A DNA stretch of 64,000 bases from JAHZKS01 sp047404135 (GCA_047404135.1 JBDOIT010000002.1:310001-374000), one strand, 5' to 3'; positions 17,717-26,792 are shown, counted from the stretch's first letter. Program-made: numbers and translations. The notes: a model not told the origin generated them from the sequence alone.

Positions 17717-18730
17717 ATGGCAACTACCGCTCTTATAACGGGCATCACAGGAATGGTTGGTTCGCATCTTGTGGACTATCTAATAGAGAATACTGATTGG
17801 GATATACACGGATTATGCAGGTGGAGAAGCCCACTAGCTAATATAAGCCAACACCTGGACAAAATTAATAAGAAACAAAGATTAAATCTTATTTACGGAG
17901 ACCTAAGGGACGATCTTTCCATGCGTAATGCCGTCAAGCAGACTATGCCTGATTATGTGTTCCATCTAGCAGCGCAAAGCTACCCTCAAACAAGCTTTAC
18001 GGCTCCTTTAGATACTTACAATACTAATATTCAAGGAACATGTTCATTGCTAGAAGCATTGAAAGATTTTAGACAAGATGCAGTAATACATGTATGCGCT
18101 TCATCGGAAATATTTGGTAGAGTTCCAAAGGAATTCCTACCTATTGATGAAGAATGCAGACCTCACCCAGCTTCACCTTATGCTATTTCAAAAGTTGGAA
18201 CTGACCTTATTGGAAGATTTTATGCTGAAGCGTATAATATGAAAATTATGACTACCAGAATGTTCACGCATACTGGCCCAAGAAGAGGTGATGTTTTTGC
18301 AGAATCCAGTTTTGCAAAGCAAATTGCTATGATTGAAAATGGATTAATTGAGCCAGTTATTAAGGTAGGGAATTTAGATTCTCTAAGAACTTTTGCAGAT
18401 GTTAGAGATGCCGTGCGTGCATATTATATGCTTGTAACGATGGACCCAAAAGCTGGAGAATATTATAATATTGGTGGTGATTATACTTGTTCTGTAAAGG
18501 AGATGTTGCATCATCTTATATCTTTATCAACTAAAAAAGATCAAATAAAAGTTAAGACAGACCCGGATAGGCTAAGACCCATAGATGCAGATCTTCAGGT
18601 GCCTAATACCACTAAATTTAGAGAGCATACAGGATGGACAACTGAAATTACTTTTGAACAAACAATGCAGGACTTACTCAGTTACTGGCGTAAAAAAATT
18701 AAAAATGGAGAAAAGGTTTTGCAAAGATAA
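17717..18730 (+). CDS. NAD(P)-dependent sugar dehydratase, GDP-mannose 4,6-dehydratase-like
   Basis: Extended SDR enzyme with the nucleotide-binding GITGMVGSHLVDYL at residues 8-21, HLAAQSY, a Ser-rich CASSEIFG active-site strand and the catalytic PYAISK (YxxxK) near residue 153. The family converts a GDP- or NDP-hexose to its 4-keto-6-deoxy form for surface glycans. The neighbour resembles GDP-fucose synthase, so GDP-mannose is the likely substrate; reductases making GDP-rhamnose or GDP-deoxytalose are alternatives. I use ATG 17717; a TTG four codons upstream is less likely. It is the first gene of a glycan cluster. Confidence 0.85.
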   Translation: MATTALITGITGMVGSHLVDYLIENTDWDIHGLCRWRSPLANISQHLDKINKKQRLNLIYGDLRDDLSMRNAVKQTMPDYVFHLAAQSYPQTSFTAPLDTYNTNIQGTCSLLEALKDFRQDAVIHVCASSEIFGRVPKEFLPIDEECRPHPASPYAISKVGTDLIGRFYAEAYNMKIMTTRMFTHTGPRRGDVFAESSFAKQIAMIENGLIEPVIKVGNLDSLRTFADVRDAVRAYYMLVTMDPKAGEYYNIGGDYTCSVKEMLHHLISLSTKKDQIKVKTDPDRLRPIDADLQVPNTTKFREHTGWTTEITFEQTMQDLLSYWRKKIKNGEKVLQR

Positions 18731-18731
18731 T

Positions 18732-19658
18732 ATGGATAAAAACTCAAAAATACTTATAACAGGAGGCACTGGATTAGTAGGTAAAAATTTGTATCAACAC
18801 CTCAAAGCCTCTGGATACAAGGATGTAACTGCTATTGGAAGCTCAGAATGTGACCTAACTAATACTTCGCAAACTAACTCCTTTTTTTCTACACTAAAAC
18901 CAGAATACGTTTTCCACCTTGCAGGTTATGTGCACGGTATTATGGGCAATATGTTAAATAAGGGAAAAGCATTCTATGTAAACTCTTTAATCAACCTAAA
19001 TGTTATAGAAGCATGTAGAGTGAATAATGTTAAGAAGATTACTGCTATGGGCACAGGAGCAGTATACCCAGTAAGCACAGGTATTCTGAGCGAAGATGAT
19101 CTGTGGAATGGCCCACCACACAGTAGTGAGAACGCATACGCGCATGCAAAAAGAGCAATGCTTGCTCATTTACAAGCATATAAAGAAAGTTATGACCTTA
19201 ATTATGCATTCGTAATTAGTGCAAATTTATATGGACCACATGATAACTTCGATACAGAGCATGGACATGTGATCCCGTCGTTAATAAAAAAATTTCACAC
19301 CGCCCATATAAATAAAGAACCTTTCGTTGAAGCGTGGGGCAATGGCACCGCAGAAAGAGATTTTATGCACGCTAAAGACTTCACAATAGCATTAGAGAAG
19401 ATCATGCTGAGTGGTCATGGACCTATCAACATGGCTAGTGGATTTGTCAACTCTATAATGGACGTAACACAGATACTACAAAACCTCACAGGCCTAGAAG
19501 TCAGATGGGATAAAACAAAACCCAATGGCCAAGCAAGAAGGTGCTATAACCTACAGAAAGTTGGGAACTTAGGTTACAAATCTATCTGTACTTTAGAAGA
19601 AGGTCTTGCTTCAACATATCGATGGTTCTCTAAAAACTTTATAGACTCAAGAGTGTAG
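18732..19658 (+). CDS. GDP-L-fucose synthase-like epimerase/reductase
   Basis: SDR enzyme of 308 residues, starting at the ATG two bases after the previous stop; the longer frame upstream overlaps the preceding gene and is not needed. Motifs are ILITGGTGLVGKNLYQHL, HLAGYVHGIMGNM (the family-specific segment), TGAVYP and the catalytic AYAHAKRAM (YxxxK). The family epimerises and reduces GDP-4-keto-6-deoxymannose to GDP-fucose. Tight spacing with the dehydratase supports one pathway. The exact product sugar is inferred. Confidence 0.8.
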   Translation: MDKNSKILITGGTGLVGKNLYQHLKASGYKDVTAIGSSECDLTNTSQTNSFFSTLKPEYVFHLAGYVHGIMGNMLNKGKAFYVNSLINLNVIEACRVNNVKKITAMGTGAVYPVSTGILSEDDLWNGPPHSSENAYAHAKRAMLAHLQAYKESYDLNYAFVISANLYGPHDNFDTEHGHVIPSLIKKFHTAHINKEPFVEAWGNGTAERDFMHAKDFTIALEKIMLSGHGPINMASGFVNSIMDVTQILQNLTGLEVRWDKTKPNGQARRCYNLQKVGNLGYKSICTLEEGLASTYRWFSKNFIDSRV

Positions 19659-19659
19659 G

Positions 19660-20928
19660 ATGACAAAAAGAAAAGAAAAAGTAGCAATAGTAAGTAGTTA
19701 TAGCGAATTATGCGGAAATGCATCATACGCAAATGCTCTACTAAAGGGCTTTAGAGATAAGTTCGAAACAGTAGACGTTATAGATGTCAATTCAAGTCTT
19801 CTTAACCAAAAGAATAGAGCCGCTTATAAACAAACGATCGCCTCGGAAGTAGACAAGATTTGCCATCAAGTCTCTTTATATGATTTTGTAAACATACAAC
19901 TTGAGATCGGCCTTTATGGGCCAACTCACACTATCGCAAAAAAAGTTATTACAAAAATACTCAATTCATGTAGAGGAAATATTCTCGTTACAATGCATCA
20001 CATTCCTGATTTTGAAGGCAAGAGGCTCTTAAAGTGCCTGTATGAAGGCGCCCTCAAGGAATCCTTGAAAGGTTATGTGAGAAATAAGATCCTTCTCTTT
20101 TTTTACCGTGACATATTAAACATACTCAAAAAAAAGAATGCAGAAGTAATAGTCCATACTAATGTTGCGCAAAGAATTGTGCAACACGTATTTAATTATG
20201 AAAAAGTGTCGGTATTCCCTATAACTTTTTTAAACAAAAAAGAGAGAGCATATCATAGAGACAATAAAAGCATCATAAGACAGAATTTTCTGAAGAAGAA
20301 GAAACTTAACCCTCGAAAGAAATATATCGGCACTTTTGGCTTCCTAACCTCAAATAAAGGACAGCATTTGCTTATAAAAAGCCTCGAACTACTGCCAAAA
20401 AATTACGTGTTACTGGTGTTTGGAGGACAGCACCCATCAACGATTGTTAAGTTCCTGCCTCAGGTTAAAGAAGAAATCAAACGCAGTGGCAAGGCTGTTA
20501 CACAACACAATAACTCGACGTACATCAGTGAAGTGATTAACCTGGCATCAAAAAAGGGGGTAGATCAAAGAATCAAATTCTATGGCGCAGTAGATTCCCA
20601 CAGTGAGTTAGTGGAGTGCATTTCTGGGGTAGACTATGTTGCAACTCCTTACTACGAAACTGGACAGAATGGCTCCGGTATAGTCTCCTTAGCATTAGAA
20701 ACTTCAAGCAAACTCATAACATCAAGCGCAATCATGTTTGCAGAACTTGAAAAGCTCTACGGTACTTGTTTTGCTAAAACTACCATAGGTAATTATGTGG
20801 AAATTGCGCACAAATTGGAAGGTAATTGCTTTCCTAGTGGCTGGGAAAAAACTTTATATCAAAGCCTGAAGAGTTACAATATAGAGAATAATATAGATCT
20901 CCATGCTAGACTTTTTGATAATGTTTAG
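19660..20928 (+). CDS. Glycosyltransferase, GT4-like
   Basis: The 422-residue product starts one base after the previous stop, so the three genes form an operon. The C-terminal half has a Rossmann donor-binding fold with GTFGFLTSNKGQHLL near residue 226, VLLVFGG, and IKFYGAVDSHSELVECI, followed by the donor-site segment PYYETGQNGSGIVSLALE near 346. The N-terminal half carries TMHHIPDFEGK. It is probably a cytoplasmic-face enzyme adding a 6-deoxy-sugar or related residue to a surface glycan. Donor and acceptor are unknown. Confidence 0.75.
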   Translation: MTKRKEKVAIVSSYSELCGNASYANALLKGFRDKFETVDVIDVNSSLLNQKNRAAYKQTIASEVDKICHQVSLYDFVNIQLEIGLYGPTHTIAKKVITKILNSCRGNILVTMHHIPDFEGKRLLKCLYEGALKESLKGYVRNKILLFFYRDILNILKKKNAEVIVHTNVAQRIVQHVFNYEKVSVFPITFLNKKERAYHRDNKSIIRQNFLKKKKLNPRKKYIGTFGFLTSNKGQHLLIKSLELLPKNYVLLVFGGQHPSTIVKFLPQVKEEIKRSGKAVTQHNNSTYISEVINLASKKGVDQRIKFYGAVDSHSELVECISGVDYVATPYYETGQNGSGIVSLALETSSKLITSSAIMFAELEKLYGTCFAKTTIGNYVEIAHKLEGNCFPSGWEKTLYQSLKSYNIENNIDLHARLFDNV

Positions 20929-20946
20929 CAAACCGCCCTTATGTAA

Positions 20947-21222
20947 CAACAAATATCAAATCTATACTTAAGAGAATCATTAACGCATCTCAATTCATTA
21001 AACTTCGTAGCGGTATTTAAAAATTATTCACAAGACTGCATTAGATTGACGGATAATATTGGAATCAATACGGATTCAATACCTAATGAATATGATTCCA
21101 AAGAATGGTAAAATAAAAAAGACACAGTTTACGCAAAGGCAGTAAATAAGCTAATAGAAGAACTTGCACGATATTACTATTCATTACAAGGAAGCACAAA
21201 AACTAGCAAGAGTCTTAGATAG
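20947..21222 (+). pseudogene. Broken sulfotransferase-like gene fragment
   Basis: One frame is open from 20947 to TAG at 21220-21222 except for one in-frame TAA at 21109-21111, and it lacks a start codon. The composition is clearly protein-like: LTHLNSLNFVAVFKNYSQ, RLTDNIGINTDSIPNEYD, then AVNKLIEELARYYYSLQG. The layout (a LxFV strand followed by a hydrophobic helix) resembles the C-terminus of family 2 sulfotransferases, but this is a weak match made by eye. It lies directly behind the glycosyltransferase and may be a lost glycan-modifying gene. It overlaps the rpe stop codon. Confidence 0.5.
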
Positions 21223-21889
21223 ATCCCCTGGAAAGCTCTGCAACATTTTTTGCATAGTCTGAGTTTTTTTCAGAGAATATATACGAACCAGATACCAAAA
21301 TATTAGCACCAGCCTCAACGCATAATTTCGCAGTATTTTTATCTATGCCCCCATCCACAGAGAGATCAATATCTTTTCCTGCTTTTTCTATGATGTCTCT
21401 AACTGCAGAAATCTTACTCAACTGAGAATACAAAAACTTTTGCCCTGCATATCCAGGATTTACGGTCATTATTAATACAAGATCTACTTCCGGGATTAAG
21501 TCTGCTATTGCACTTACCTTCGTTGACGGGACTATAGAAATACCGACCTTCACACCCATGCTCCTGATCTTCTTTATCAACTCCCTGCTATTCTTTGCTG
21601 CTTCATGATGGAATGTCAAGATATCAGCACCAGCATTCACAAAACTCTCTACATGATCCTCAACATTTTCTATCATCAAATGTATATCAAAAGGTAAACT
21701 GCTGTGATTTTTAAGATTACTTATGACGGGGGAGCCTATTGTGATATTTTCTGTGAACTGCCCGTCCATTACATCGATGTGGATATAGTCCGCTCCAGAA
21801 TTAGAAAGCTTCTGAACCTCCTCGCCAAGCCTTGAAAAATCTGCTGACAATATAGAAGGGGACACCTTCACTTTACTAGGTTCTGACAT
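21215..21889 (-). CDS. rpe: Ribulose-phosphate 3-epimerase
   Basis: Interconverts ribulose 5-phosphate and xylulose 5-phosphate in the pentose phosphate pathway. The TIM-barrel markers are SPSILSADFSRLGEEV at the start, YIHIDVMDGQF with the catalytic Asp, FDIHLMI, ILTFHHEA, MTVNPGYAGQKF and LSVDGGID. I chose ATG 21889 (MSEPSKVKVSP); an upstream ATG at 21928 adds 13 residues not typical of the family and overlaps the preceding gene. The last gene of a minus-strand cluster with hemC, hemD and relatives. Confidence 0.95.
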   Translation of the reverse strand: MSEPSKVKVSPSILSADFSRLGEEVQKLSNSGADYIHIDVMDGQFTENITIGSPVISNLKNHSSLPFDIHLMIENVEDHVESFVNAGADILTFHHEAAKNSRELIKKIRSMGVKVGISIVPSTKVSAIADLIPEVDLVLIMTVNPGYAGQKFLYSQLSKISAVRDIIEKAGKDIDLSVDGGIDKNTAKLCVEAGANILVSGSYIFSEKNSDYAKNVAELSRGSI

Positions 21890-21911
21890 AAAGTTTGATT
21901 TAGTTTGGCTG

Positions 21912-22316
21912 CTAAGACTTGTTTTCAATTTTCTTCTTCACTAACTCTACCATAGGGTGATCCGGCAATATAAAATCCTTTTCTTTATACTTACTGCATG
22001 CCTCTTTGTTTTTACCAGTCTCGATAAGATATATTATATCCAGCATTTTTTCTACTTTTTTCCTATAAAAATAGCCATCCAATACAGACTTCATACTGCT
22101 TGGAAGCCTTAAAATCCATAACACAAAGGAAATTAAGAAAAGCAAAGATAATACAAAAAAGACAGCGAATACAAAAAACATCGCGATAGAACCAGAGACA
22201 TAATAGTCATCACTAGTAATCTCCACAATGCCAGATTCAGGTATAAACGCGTATACACCGAATAAAGCAAGAGCTATAACAATAACATAAGCTAATAATT
22301 TTAACATTACCCACAC
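21912..22316 (-). CDS. Truncated HemY-like membrane protein
   Basis: The 134-residue product has two hydrophobic segments (about 5-24 and 43-70) joined by a periplasmic loop GIVEITSDDYYVSGS, matching the HemY N-terminal domain pattern, followed by a single helical repeat-like piece (IIYLIETGKNKEACSKY). HemY proteins normally continue with several tetratricopeptide repeats to about 400 residues or more; here nearly all of that is absent. The position after hemC, hemD and the mitofilin-like gene is the classic HemY place. The function of HemY is poorly understood. It overlaps the upstream gene by 10 bp. Confidence 0.65.
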   Translation of the reverse strand: MWVMLKLLAYVIVIALALFGVYAFIPESGIVEITSDDYYVSGSIAMFFVFAVFFVLSLLFLISFVLWILRLPSSMKSVLDGYFYRKKVEKMLDIIYLIETGKNKEACSKYKEKDFILPDHPMVELVKKKIENKS

Positions 22317-23116
22317 TCTTTATAAAATTGCTTACGATATCCATCAGAATGCATATATGAATTTACCCTTCTGATATCTTCCTGCGCAGCAATATATTGC
22401 GCTATATATAATAGCCACCCTTTAGACATATCATGATATACTCCTTCTATGCTATCTATCTCATGATACGCTTTTTTCAAGTTCTTTGCTTTCAGTGCAT
22501 TGCTTGCTCTTTCCAAAGAAGCTTCAATTCCACCTGCATCAATCGCCTTACTGCCTCTCTTCTGCACAATCACAGATCTGAATAACACCCTACCAAAAAA
22601 TGAGCTATCCATCTCTTCAGAATTTTTATTTTTTATCAGCTCTCTTCTTAAATATTTCAACCTCAATTGAGCTTCTACAATTGAATAAGATTCATTATAC
22701 TCAAACAGCTTATGTAAGCTTTCTACAATATTTATGACTTTTTGATCACTGGAAGAAGTTAGCATGAGGGCATTCAAAGCAGAGAATGTTTTTACCCCTT
22801 CAACAAATGAAACATTCAAGCGGTTGAGTAAGGTTATATTATCAACATATCGCGCTTCATAACAATGACCTTTTTCTTGAACCGCATTAGCAATAACATC
22901 ATTCTTAGCAGAATCTTGGTGTTCATAGTATTTTTTGAATATATATCTATCTATTTTATCTGGAATTAAACTTCCTGTATCTGCGCTAAGAAATGATCCC
23001 TTCATTTCAGAGCTCTGAAATGAGAAATAGAAAGCCGCCATAGCAAAACAAATAAAAACCAGAATAATTACTACCCTGTTAAAGACGTATTTTTTAGAAT
23101 TTTCATTATCAGACAT
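22307..23116 (-). CDS. Short mitofilin/Mic60-like (HemX-position) membrane protein
   Basis: The 269-residue protein has an N-terminal TM helix (about 15-33) and a C-terminal region resembling the conserved mitofilin domain: FRSVIVQKRG near residue 180, LERASNALKAKNLKKAYHE and GWLLYIAQYIAAQEDI. Alphaproteobacterial mitofilin genes sit between hemD and hemY, exactly as here. The long coiled coil that usually precedes the C-terminal domain is much reduced. In this family the N-terminus anchors in the inner membrane and the rest lies in the periplasm, where it bends membranes or links to outer-membrane proteins. The assignment rests on position plus the C-terminal pattern. It overlaps hemD by 8 bp. 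Confidence 0.6.
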   Translation of the reverse strand: MSDNENSKKYVFNRVVIILVFICFAMAAFYFSFQSSEMKGSFLSADTGSLIPDKIDRYIFKKYYEHQDSAKNDVIANAVQEKGHCYEARYVDNITLLNRLNVSFVEGVKTFSALNALMLTSSSDQKVINIVESLHKLFEYNESYSIVEAQLRLKYLRRELIKNKNSEEMDSSFFGRVLFRSVIVQKRGSKAIDAGGIEASLERASNALKAKNLKKAYHEIDSIEGVYHDMSKGWLLYIAQYIAAQEDIRRVNSYMHSDGYRKQFYKECG

Positions 23117-23807
23117 AGAGAGTGTTAATTAATTCTATTAGCAATTTACTGTCCCCCTCAAAAGACTTTATATTAGTCTTCACCCTTGCACCTATAGATC
23201 GACTTAGCTTAGTGCTAATTGTTAAAATTGTAGTCTCTTTTAAAAAATTTGCAATCTCGTATTTTGCACAAAGAGACAAAAAAACATTCGCTGTATTCTC
23301 TGAGAAAAATAATATGGTTTTAATCTCTCCCCTTTGTAACTTTTCTACTAAATCTTTAGAGAATCTCTTAGCTCCAATGACTCTGTAGCACACCATCTCA
23401 TCACAAGATACTTCCTCTTTCAAGTCTTTAGTGATTGTTTCCCCTCTGAAATACAAAGATGCGCTACTTTCGCTTTCCAAAACTGCCGAGACTAACCCTT
23501 CAATATCGTTATGCGCATTATGTATATCGTGAAACCCAATCTCTTCTAGAGCTGCTTTAGTGCTATCTCCTATAGCAAAGCATTTTTTATCTAAAAATTC
23601 TGAATAATCATACTGTTTTACATAAGATACAGCATTTTTACTGGTAAAAATCAGGGAATCATATTGTAACAAATCTAGGTTTCTTGATTTCGCCTCAATA
23701 GAAACCTCTATCATTGGCTCTATCAAGATGGGGGCTTTCGTTCCCTGAAGCAATTCCTCTTTTAGAAATGCAGAATCTTCTCTAGATCTTGTAATTAAAA
23801 CTGACAT
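23109..23807 (-). CDS. hemD: Uroporphyrinogen-III synthase
   Basis: Closes and inverts ring D of hydroxymethylbilane to give uroporphyrinogen III. The family is very variable; recognisable parts are SVLITRSREDSAFLKEEL at the N-terminus, YDSLIFTSKNAVSYV near residue 48, CFAIGDSTKAALEEIGF and the ILFFSENTANVFLSL segment. At 232 residues the length is normal. It starts 3 bases after hemC, which confirms the call. Confidence 0.88.
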   Translation of the reverse strand: MSVLITRSREDSAFLKEELLQGTKAPILIEPMIEVSIEAKSRNLDLLQYDSLIFTSKNAVSYVKQYDYSEFLDKKCFAIGDSTKAALEEIGFHDIHNAHNDIEGLVSAVLESESSASLYFRGETITKDLKEEVSCDEMVCYRVIGAKRFSKDLVEKLQRGEIKTILFFSENTANVFLSLCAKYEIANFLKETTILTISTKLSRSIGARVKTNIKSFEGDSKLLIELINTLYV

Positions 23808-23810
23808 TGT

Positions 23811-24704
23811 CTATCCCATCTTAGAAAGTAGCTTTTTCCCTATTTCAGCTCCCAATTCATACGCCCTGAAACATTCAGCTGTCCCCTCCTCTTTAAAGCA
23901 ATTAGTTCCATACTCAGAAGCTAAAAAACAACGTAACCTTAATTTGCCTCCAACCAATTCTGCGATAGCTCCCATAGGGGTATTGCAGTTACCTTCTATA
24001 GATTCCAAAAAACCCCTCTCTGCTTCTGCCCTGAGATGAGTTTCTTTATGGTCTATTTTCAACAACAATTCAATCGCAGGCGTATTTTCTTCTAGAGCTT
24101 CTATTCCTATTATTCCCTGACAAACTGCAGGGATTATTTTCTCAGGGTCCAAAACTTCATAATCAGATTTATAAACTCCCAACCTTTTGAGCCCTGCCAT
24201 AGCAAGCAAAGTGCCATCGACAACACCCTCCTCTACCTTCTTTAATCTTGAATCCACATTTCCGCGGAAAAATTCTATCTTTAGATCTGGTCTAAGATTA
24301 TATATCTGAGCCCTGCGCCTTGGAGAAGAAGTTCCAATGATAGAGCCGCTATCTACTTCCATCAACCCTTTGCCATTTTTTGAAATAAAAAGATCCCTTG
24401 GATCTTCTCTTTCTAGCACAGCAGCTAACTTTATTCCCTCTGGAGTAAACGCTGGAATATCTTTCATAGAATGAACGGCGATATCAATATTTTTTGCTAG
24501 AAGCTCTTCCTGAATTTCCTTTAAAAACAATCCCTTTCCACCTATCTTGGTAAGGTCTTTGTTTTTTTCTTTATCACCCGTTGTTTGAATAGGGACAATT
24601 TGCAAATCCAGGCTAGAATTTAAAGATTTCAACTTCCGTTTCACTGTTTCCGCTTGAATAATTGCAAGCTTACTTTGACGAGTACCGATTCTAAGTTTCA
24701 TCAA
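23811..24704 (-). CDS. hemC: Hydroxymethylbilane synthase (porphobilinogen deaminase)
   Basis: Polymerises four porphobilinogens into hydroxymethylbilane. The 297-residue sequence shows LRIGTRQSKLAIIQAE, GGKGLFLKEIQEELL, AVHSMKDIPAF, DPRDLFIS, GTSSPRRRAQ, and the dipyrromethane cofactor cysteine in IEGNCNTPMGA. The start overlaps the preceding LD-carboxypeptidase gene by 14 bp; the second Met (24701) is equally possible. With hemD, hemE and hemJ in the window, heme synthesis appears to be retained. Confidence 0.96.
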   Translation of the reverse strand: MMKLRIGTRQSKLAIIQAETVKRKLKSLNSSLDLQIVPIQTTGDKEKNKDLTKIGGKGLFLKEIQEELLAKNIDIAVHSMKDIPAFTPEGIKLAAVLEREDPRDLFISKNGKGLMEVDSGSIIGTSSPRRRAQIYNLRPDLKIEFFRGNVDSRLKKVEEGVVDGTLLAMAGLKRLGVYKSDYEVLDPEKIIPAVCQGIIGIEALEENTPAIELLLKIDHKETHLRAEAERGFLESIEGNCNTPMGAIAELVGGKLRLRCFLASEYGTNCFKEEGTAECFRAYELGAEIGKKLLSKMG

Positions 24705-25608
24705 TCACTTTGTTTTTAAATATTAATGATGGGGACTCGCCAGTTAAAATCTGAGCCTCCAAATTAAATACCAATGGGTTGTTAAACTTACCGTGACCAC
24801 AGTTTTCTATTGCAAATACAGGAAAGGATACCGATTCTGCAAATCTATCAACTGTTTTCTTTATCAAATCATTTGGGTCTTTTGACATATCACCGAATAT
24901 CAAACCTTTTACCTTACCAAACATGCCAGCCTGAGAAAGATGCACTAACATCCGATCTATTGCGTAAGCCTGCTCGCCCACTTCTTCAATGAACAATACT
25001 TTATCTTGAGTTTCTACTTGCCACATAGTACCCATACTACACTGCAAAAGACTCAAATTACCTCCTGTAATCTTAGAAGAAATATCACTAGAATCTTTTG
25101 CCACCTTATTTAAAGATTTTATTTGATATTCTATCTTAGTCCAATCACCAGAAAGTAATTTCTCTAGATTGTGGAATTCCTCTTCCTGCGTTTTATCCAT
25201 AGCATTCTTAATCATTCTACCATGTATAAATTCCCAATTATATTTATTCTCAAAATACAACCCAATGGCAGTAACATCACTACATCCAATTATAGTTTTT
25301 TTATGAGATGAGAAATCGTACTCTTCTAACATCGGGATCAGCCTTGCAGCTCCATACCCCCCCCTGAACATCCATATGGTATCAGATTCAGAGTTCTGAA
25401 GTGCACTAAGTAAATTCTTAAATCTTATTTTATCACTATTTGCACAAAATAGATCTGCGTCCTTCTCTTGGAAATTTCTTGCCAACCTTGCCGTGTAACC
25501 TAAATCTTCAACAAATCTTCTAACATCTTCAGTAGTTATGCCAAGTTCTCCGCCTGATGTAGCAACAACGTCTATAATATCTCCTGTTTTTAAACAATCT
25601 ATAGTCAT
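24691..25608 (-). CDS. LD-carboxypeptidase, peptidase family S66
   Basis: Removes the terminal D-Ala from murein tetrapeptides during cell-wall recycling. The catalytic triad elements are visible: nucleophile Ser in IIGCSDVTAIG near residue 108, Glu in FIEEVGEQAYAIDRML near 212, and His in ENCGHGKFNNPL near 276. The GGYGAARLI segment is also typical. There is no signal peptide, so it acts in the cytoplasm; the related immunity-type MccF proteins share the fold but the wall role is more likely. It lies 3 bp after prfB and overlaps hemC. Confidence 0.87.
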   Translation of the reverse strand: MTIDCLKTGDIIDVVATSGGELGITTEDVRRFVEDLGYTARLARNFQEKDADLFCANSDKIRFKNLLSALQNSESDTIWMFRGGYGAARLIPMLEEYDFSSHKKTIIGCSDVTAIGLYFENKYNWEFIHGRMIKNAMDKTQEEEFHNLEKLLSGDWTKIEYQIKSLNKVAKDSSDISSKITGGNLSLLQCSMGTMWQVETQDKVLFIEEVGEQAYAIDRMLVHLSQAGMFGKVKGLIFGDMSKDPNDLIKKTVDRFAESVSFPVFAIENCGHGKFNNPLVFNLEAQILTGESPSLIFKNKVIDET

Positions 25609-25611
25609 GGA

Positions 25612-26716
25612 TTATTCCTTCTTCAAACTATGTATTAAATTAGCAATTAGCATATCCCTTAAACTCCCACTCAGTATAGAGTCGGGATTGTTACTTTCAA
25701 AGAGACTTCTATGATCCTTCGCCATTTTATACGGGTGCAAAACATATGAGCGGATCTGATTCCCCCAGCCATTATCAGTTTTTTGTGCATTTTCTTGCTG
25801 CAATTGATCTTCTTTTTTACGCAACTCAACCTCATACAATCTTGCTTTTAGCATCTCTTTTGCTTCTGCTCTGTTACGATGTTGAGATCTGTTATTTTGG
25901 CATTGCACTACTATCTTTGTTGGAATATGAGTAATACGTACAGCGCTGTCTGTTGTATTCACATGCTGCCCTCCTGAGCCAGATGCCTTATACGTATCGA
26001 CCTTCAAATCGCCTTCATTGATTTCGATCTCGATATTGTCATCTACCGCCGGGTAAACCCATACACTTGCAAAGCTAGTCTGCCTTTTTCCCGCAGCATT
26101 AAATGGAGAAATTCGTACTAATCTATGCACTCCACTTTCTGTCTTTAGCCAACCGAAAGCATTATACCCAGAGATCTTCATAGTTACCGATTTAATACCC
26201 GCATCTTCTCCTGCGAGCTCATCTAATATTGTAAGTTTGAAGCCATTTTTATCTGCATACATAATGTACATTCTCTGCAGCATCTCTGCCCAGTCATGGC
26301 TTTCTGTGCCTCCAGCACCCGCATGAATCTCTAAAAAAGCCTCGCAAGAATCTGCCTCGCCTGAAAACAAGCAAGTGACCTCCAACTCTTGAACAGCTTT
26401 CTTAACAAGAGTAAGGTCTTTTTCCAGATCTTTCTGCATTTCTGGATCATCATCTGATACCATACTGGATAATTCTTTTGCGGTGGCAAAGTCACTTTCT
26501 ATTTTTTCGAGATTCTTTACTGATTTTTCGATCCCCGCCTGTTTTTGCAACAGACTTTGGGCGCGATCTTGGTCATCCCAAAGGTCACTTGCAGCTGTTT
26601 GTTTTTTTATTTCTTCTAATTCTTTTTTTAAACCAGGTAGGTCAAAGAGAGCTCCGAAGCAAATTTAACTTAACTTCAATGTGATTAATTATATTATTCA
26701 AATCCATATTATTCAT
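25612..26716 (-). CDS. prfB: Peptide chain release factor 2, made by programmed +1 frameshift
   Basis: RF2 terminates translation at UGA and UAA. The main frame (25612 to about 26640) contains the SPF recognition tripeptide in RISPFNAAGKRQTSF and the GGQ catalytic motif in SGSGGQHVNTTD. It has no proper N-terminus alone. Upstream on the minus strand, ATG 26716 opens 24 codons (MNNMDLNN...LLRSSL) and ends at a UGA inside CTTTGAC (26647-26641), the classic RF2 shift site, with GGAG at 26655-26652 placed as in E. coli. Slipping +1 after CUU joins it to DLPGLKKELEE and gives 367 residues, the normal length. AAGGA lies upstream of the ATG. Confidence 0.94.
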
Positions 26717-26792
26717 ATCCGCTATTTCCTTATTAGCTAATTTGCTGTATTTATAATAACACGTTTTTTTATTTTTTTAACAGAAATTTAAA

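Noticed and set aside
18585..18731. Upstream extension of the GDP-fucose synthase-like gene
   Set aside because: It lies inside the preceding gene in another frame; the proper SDR start MDKNSKILITGG is at 18732.
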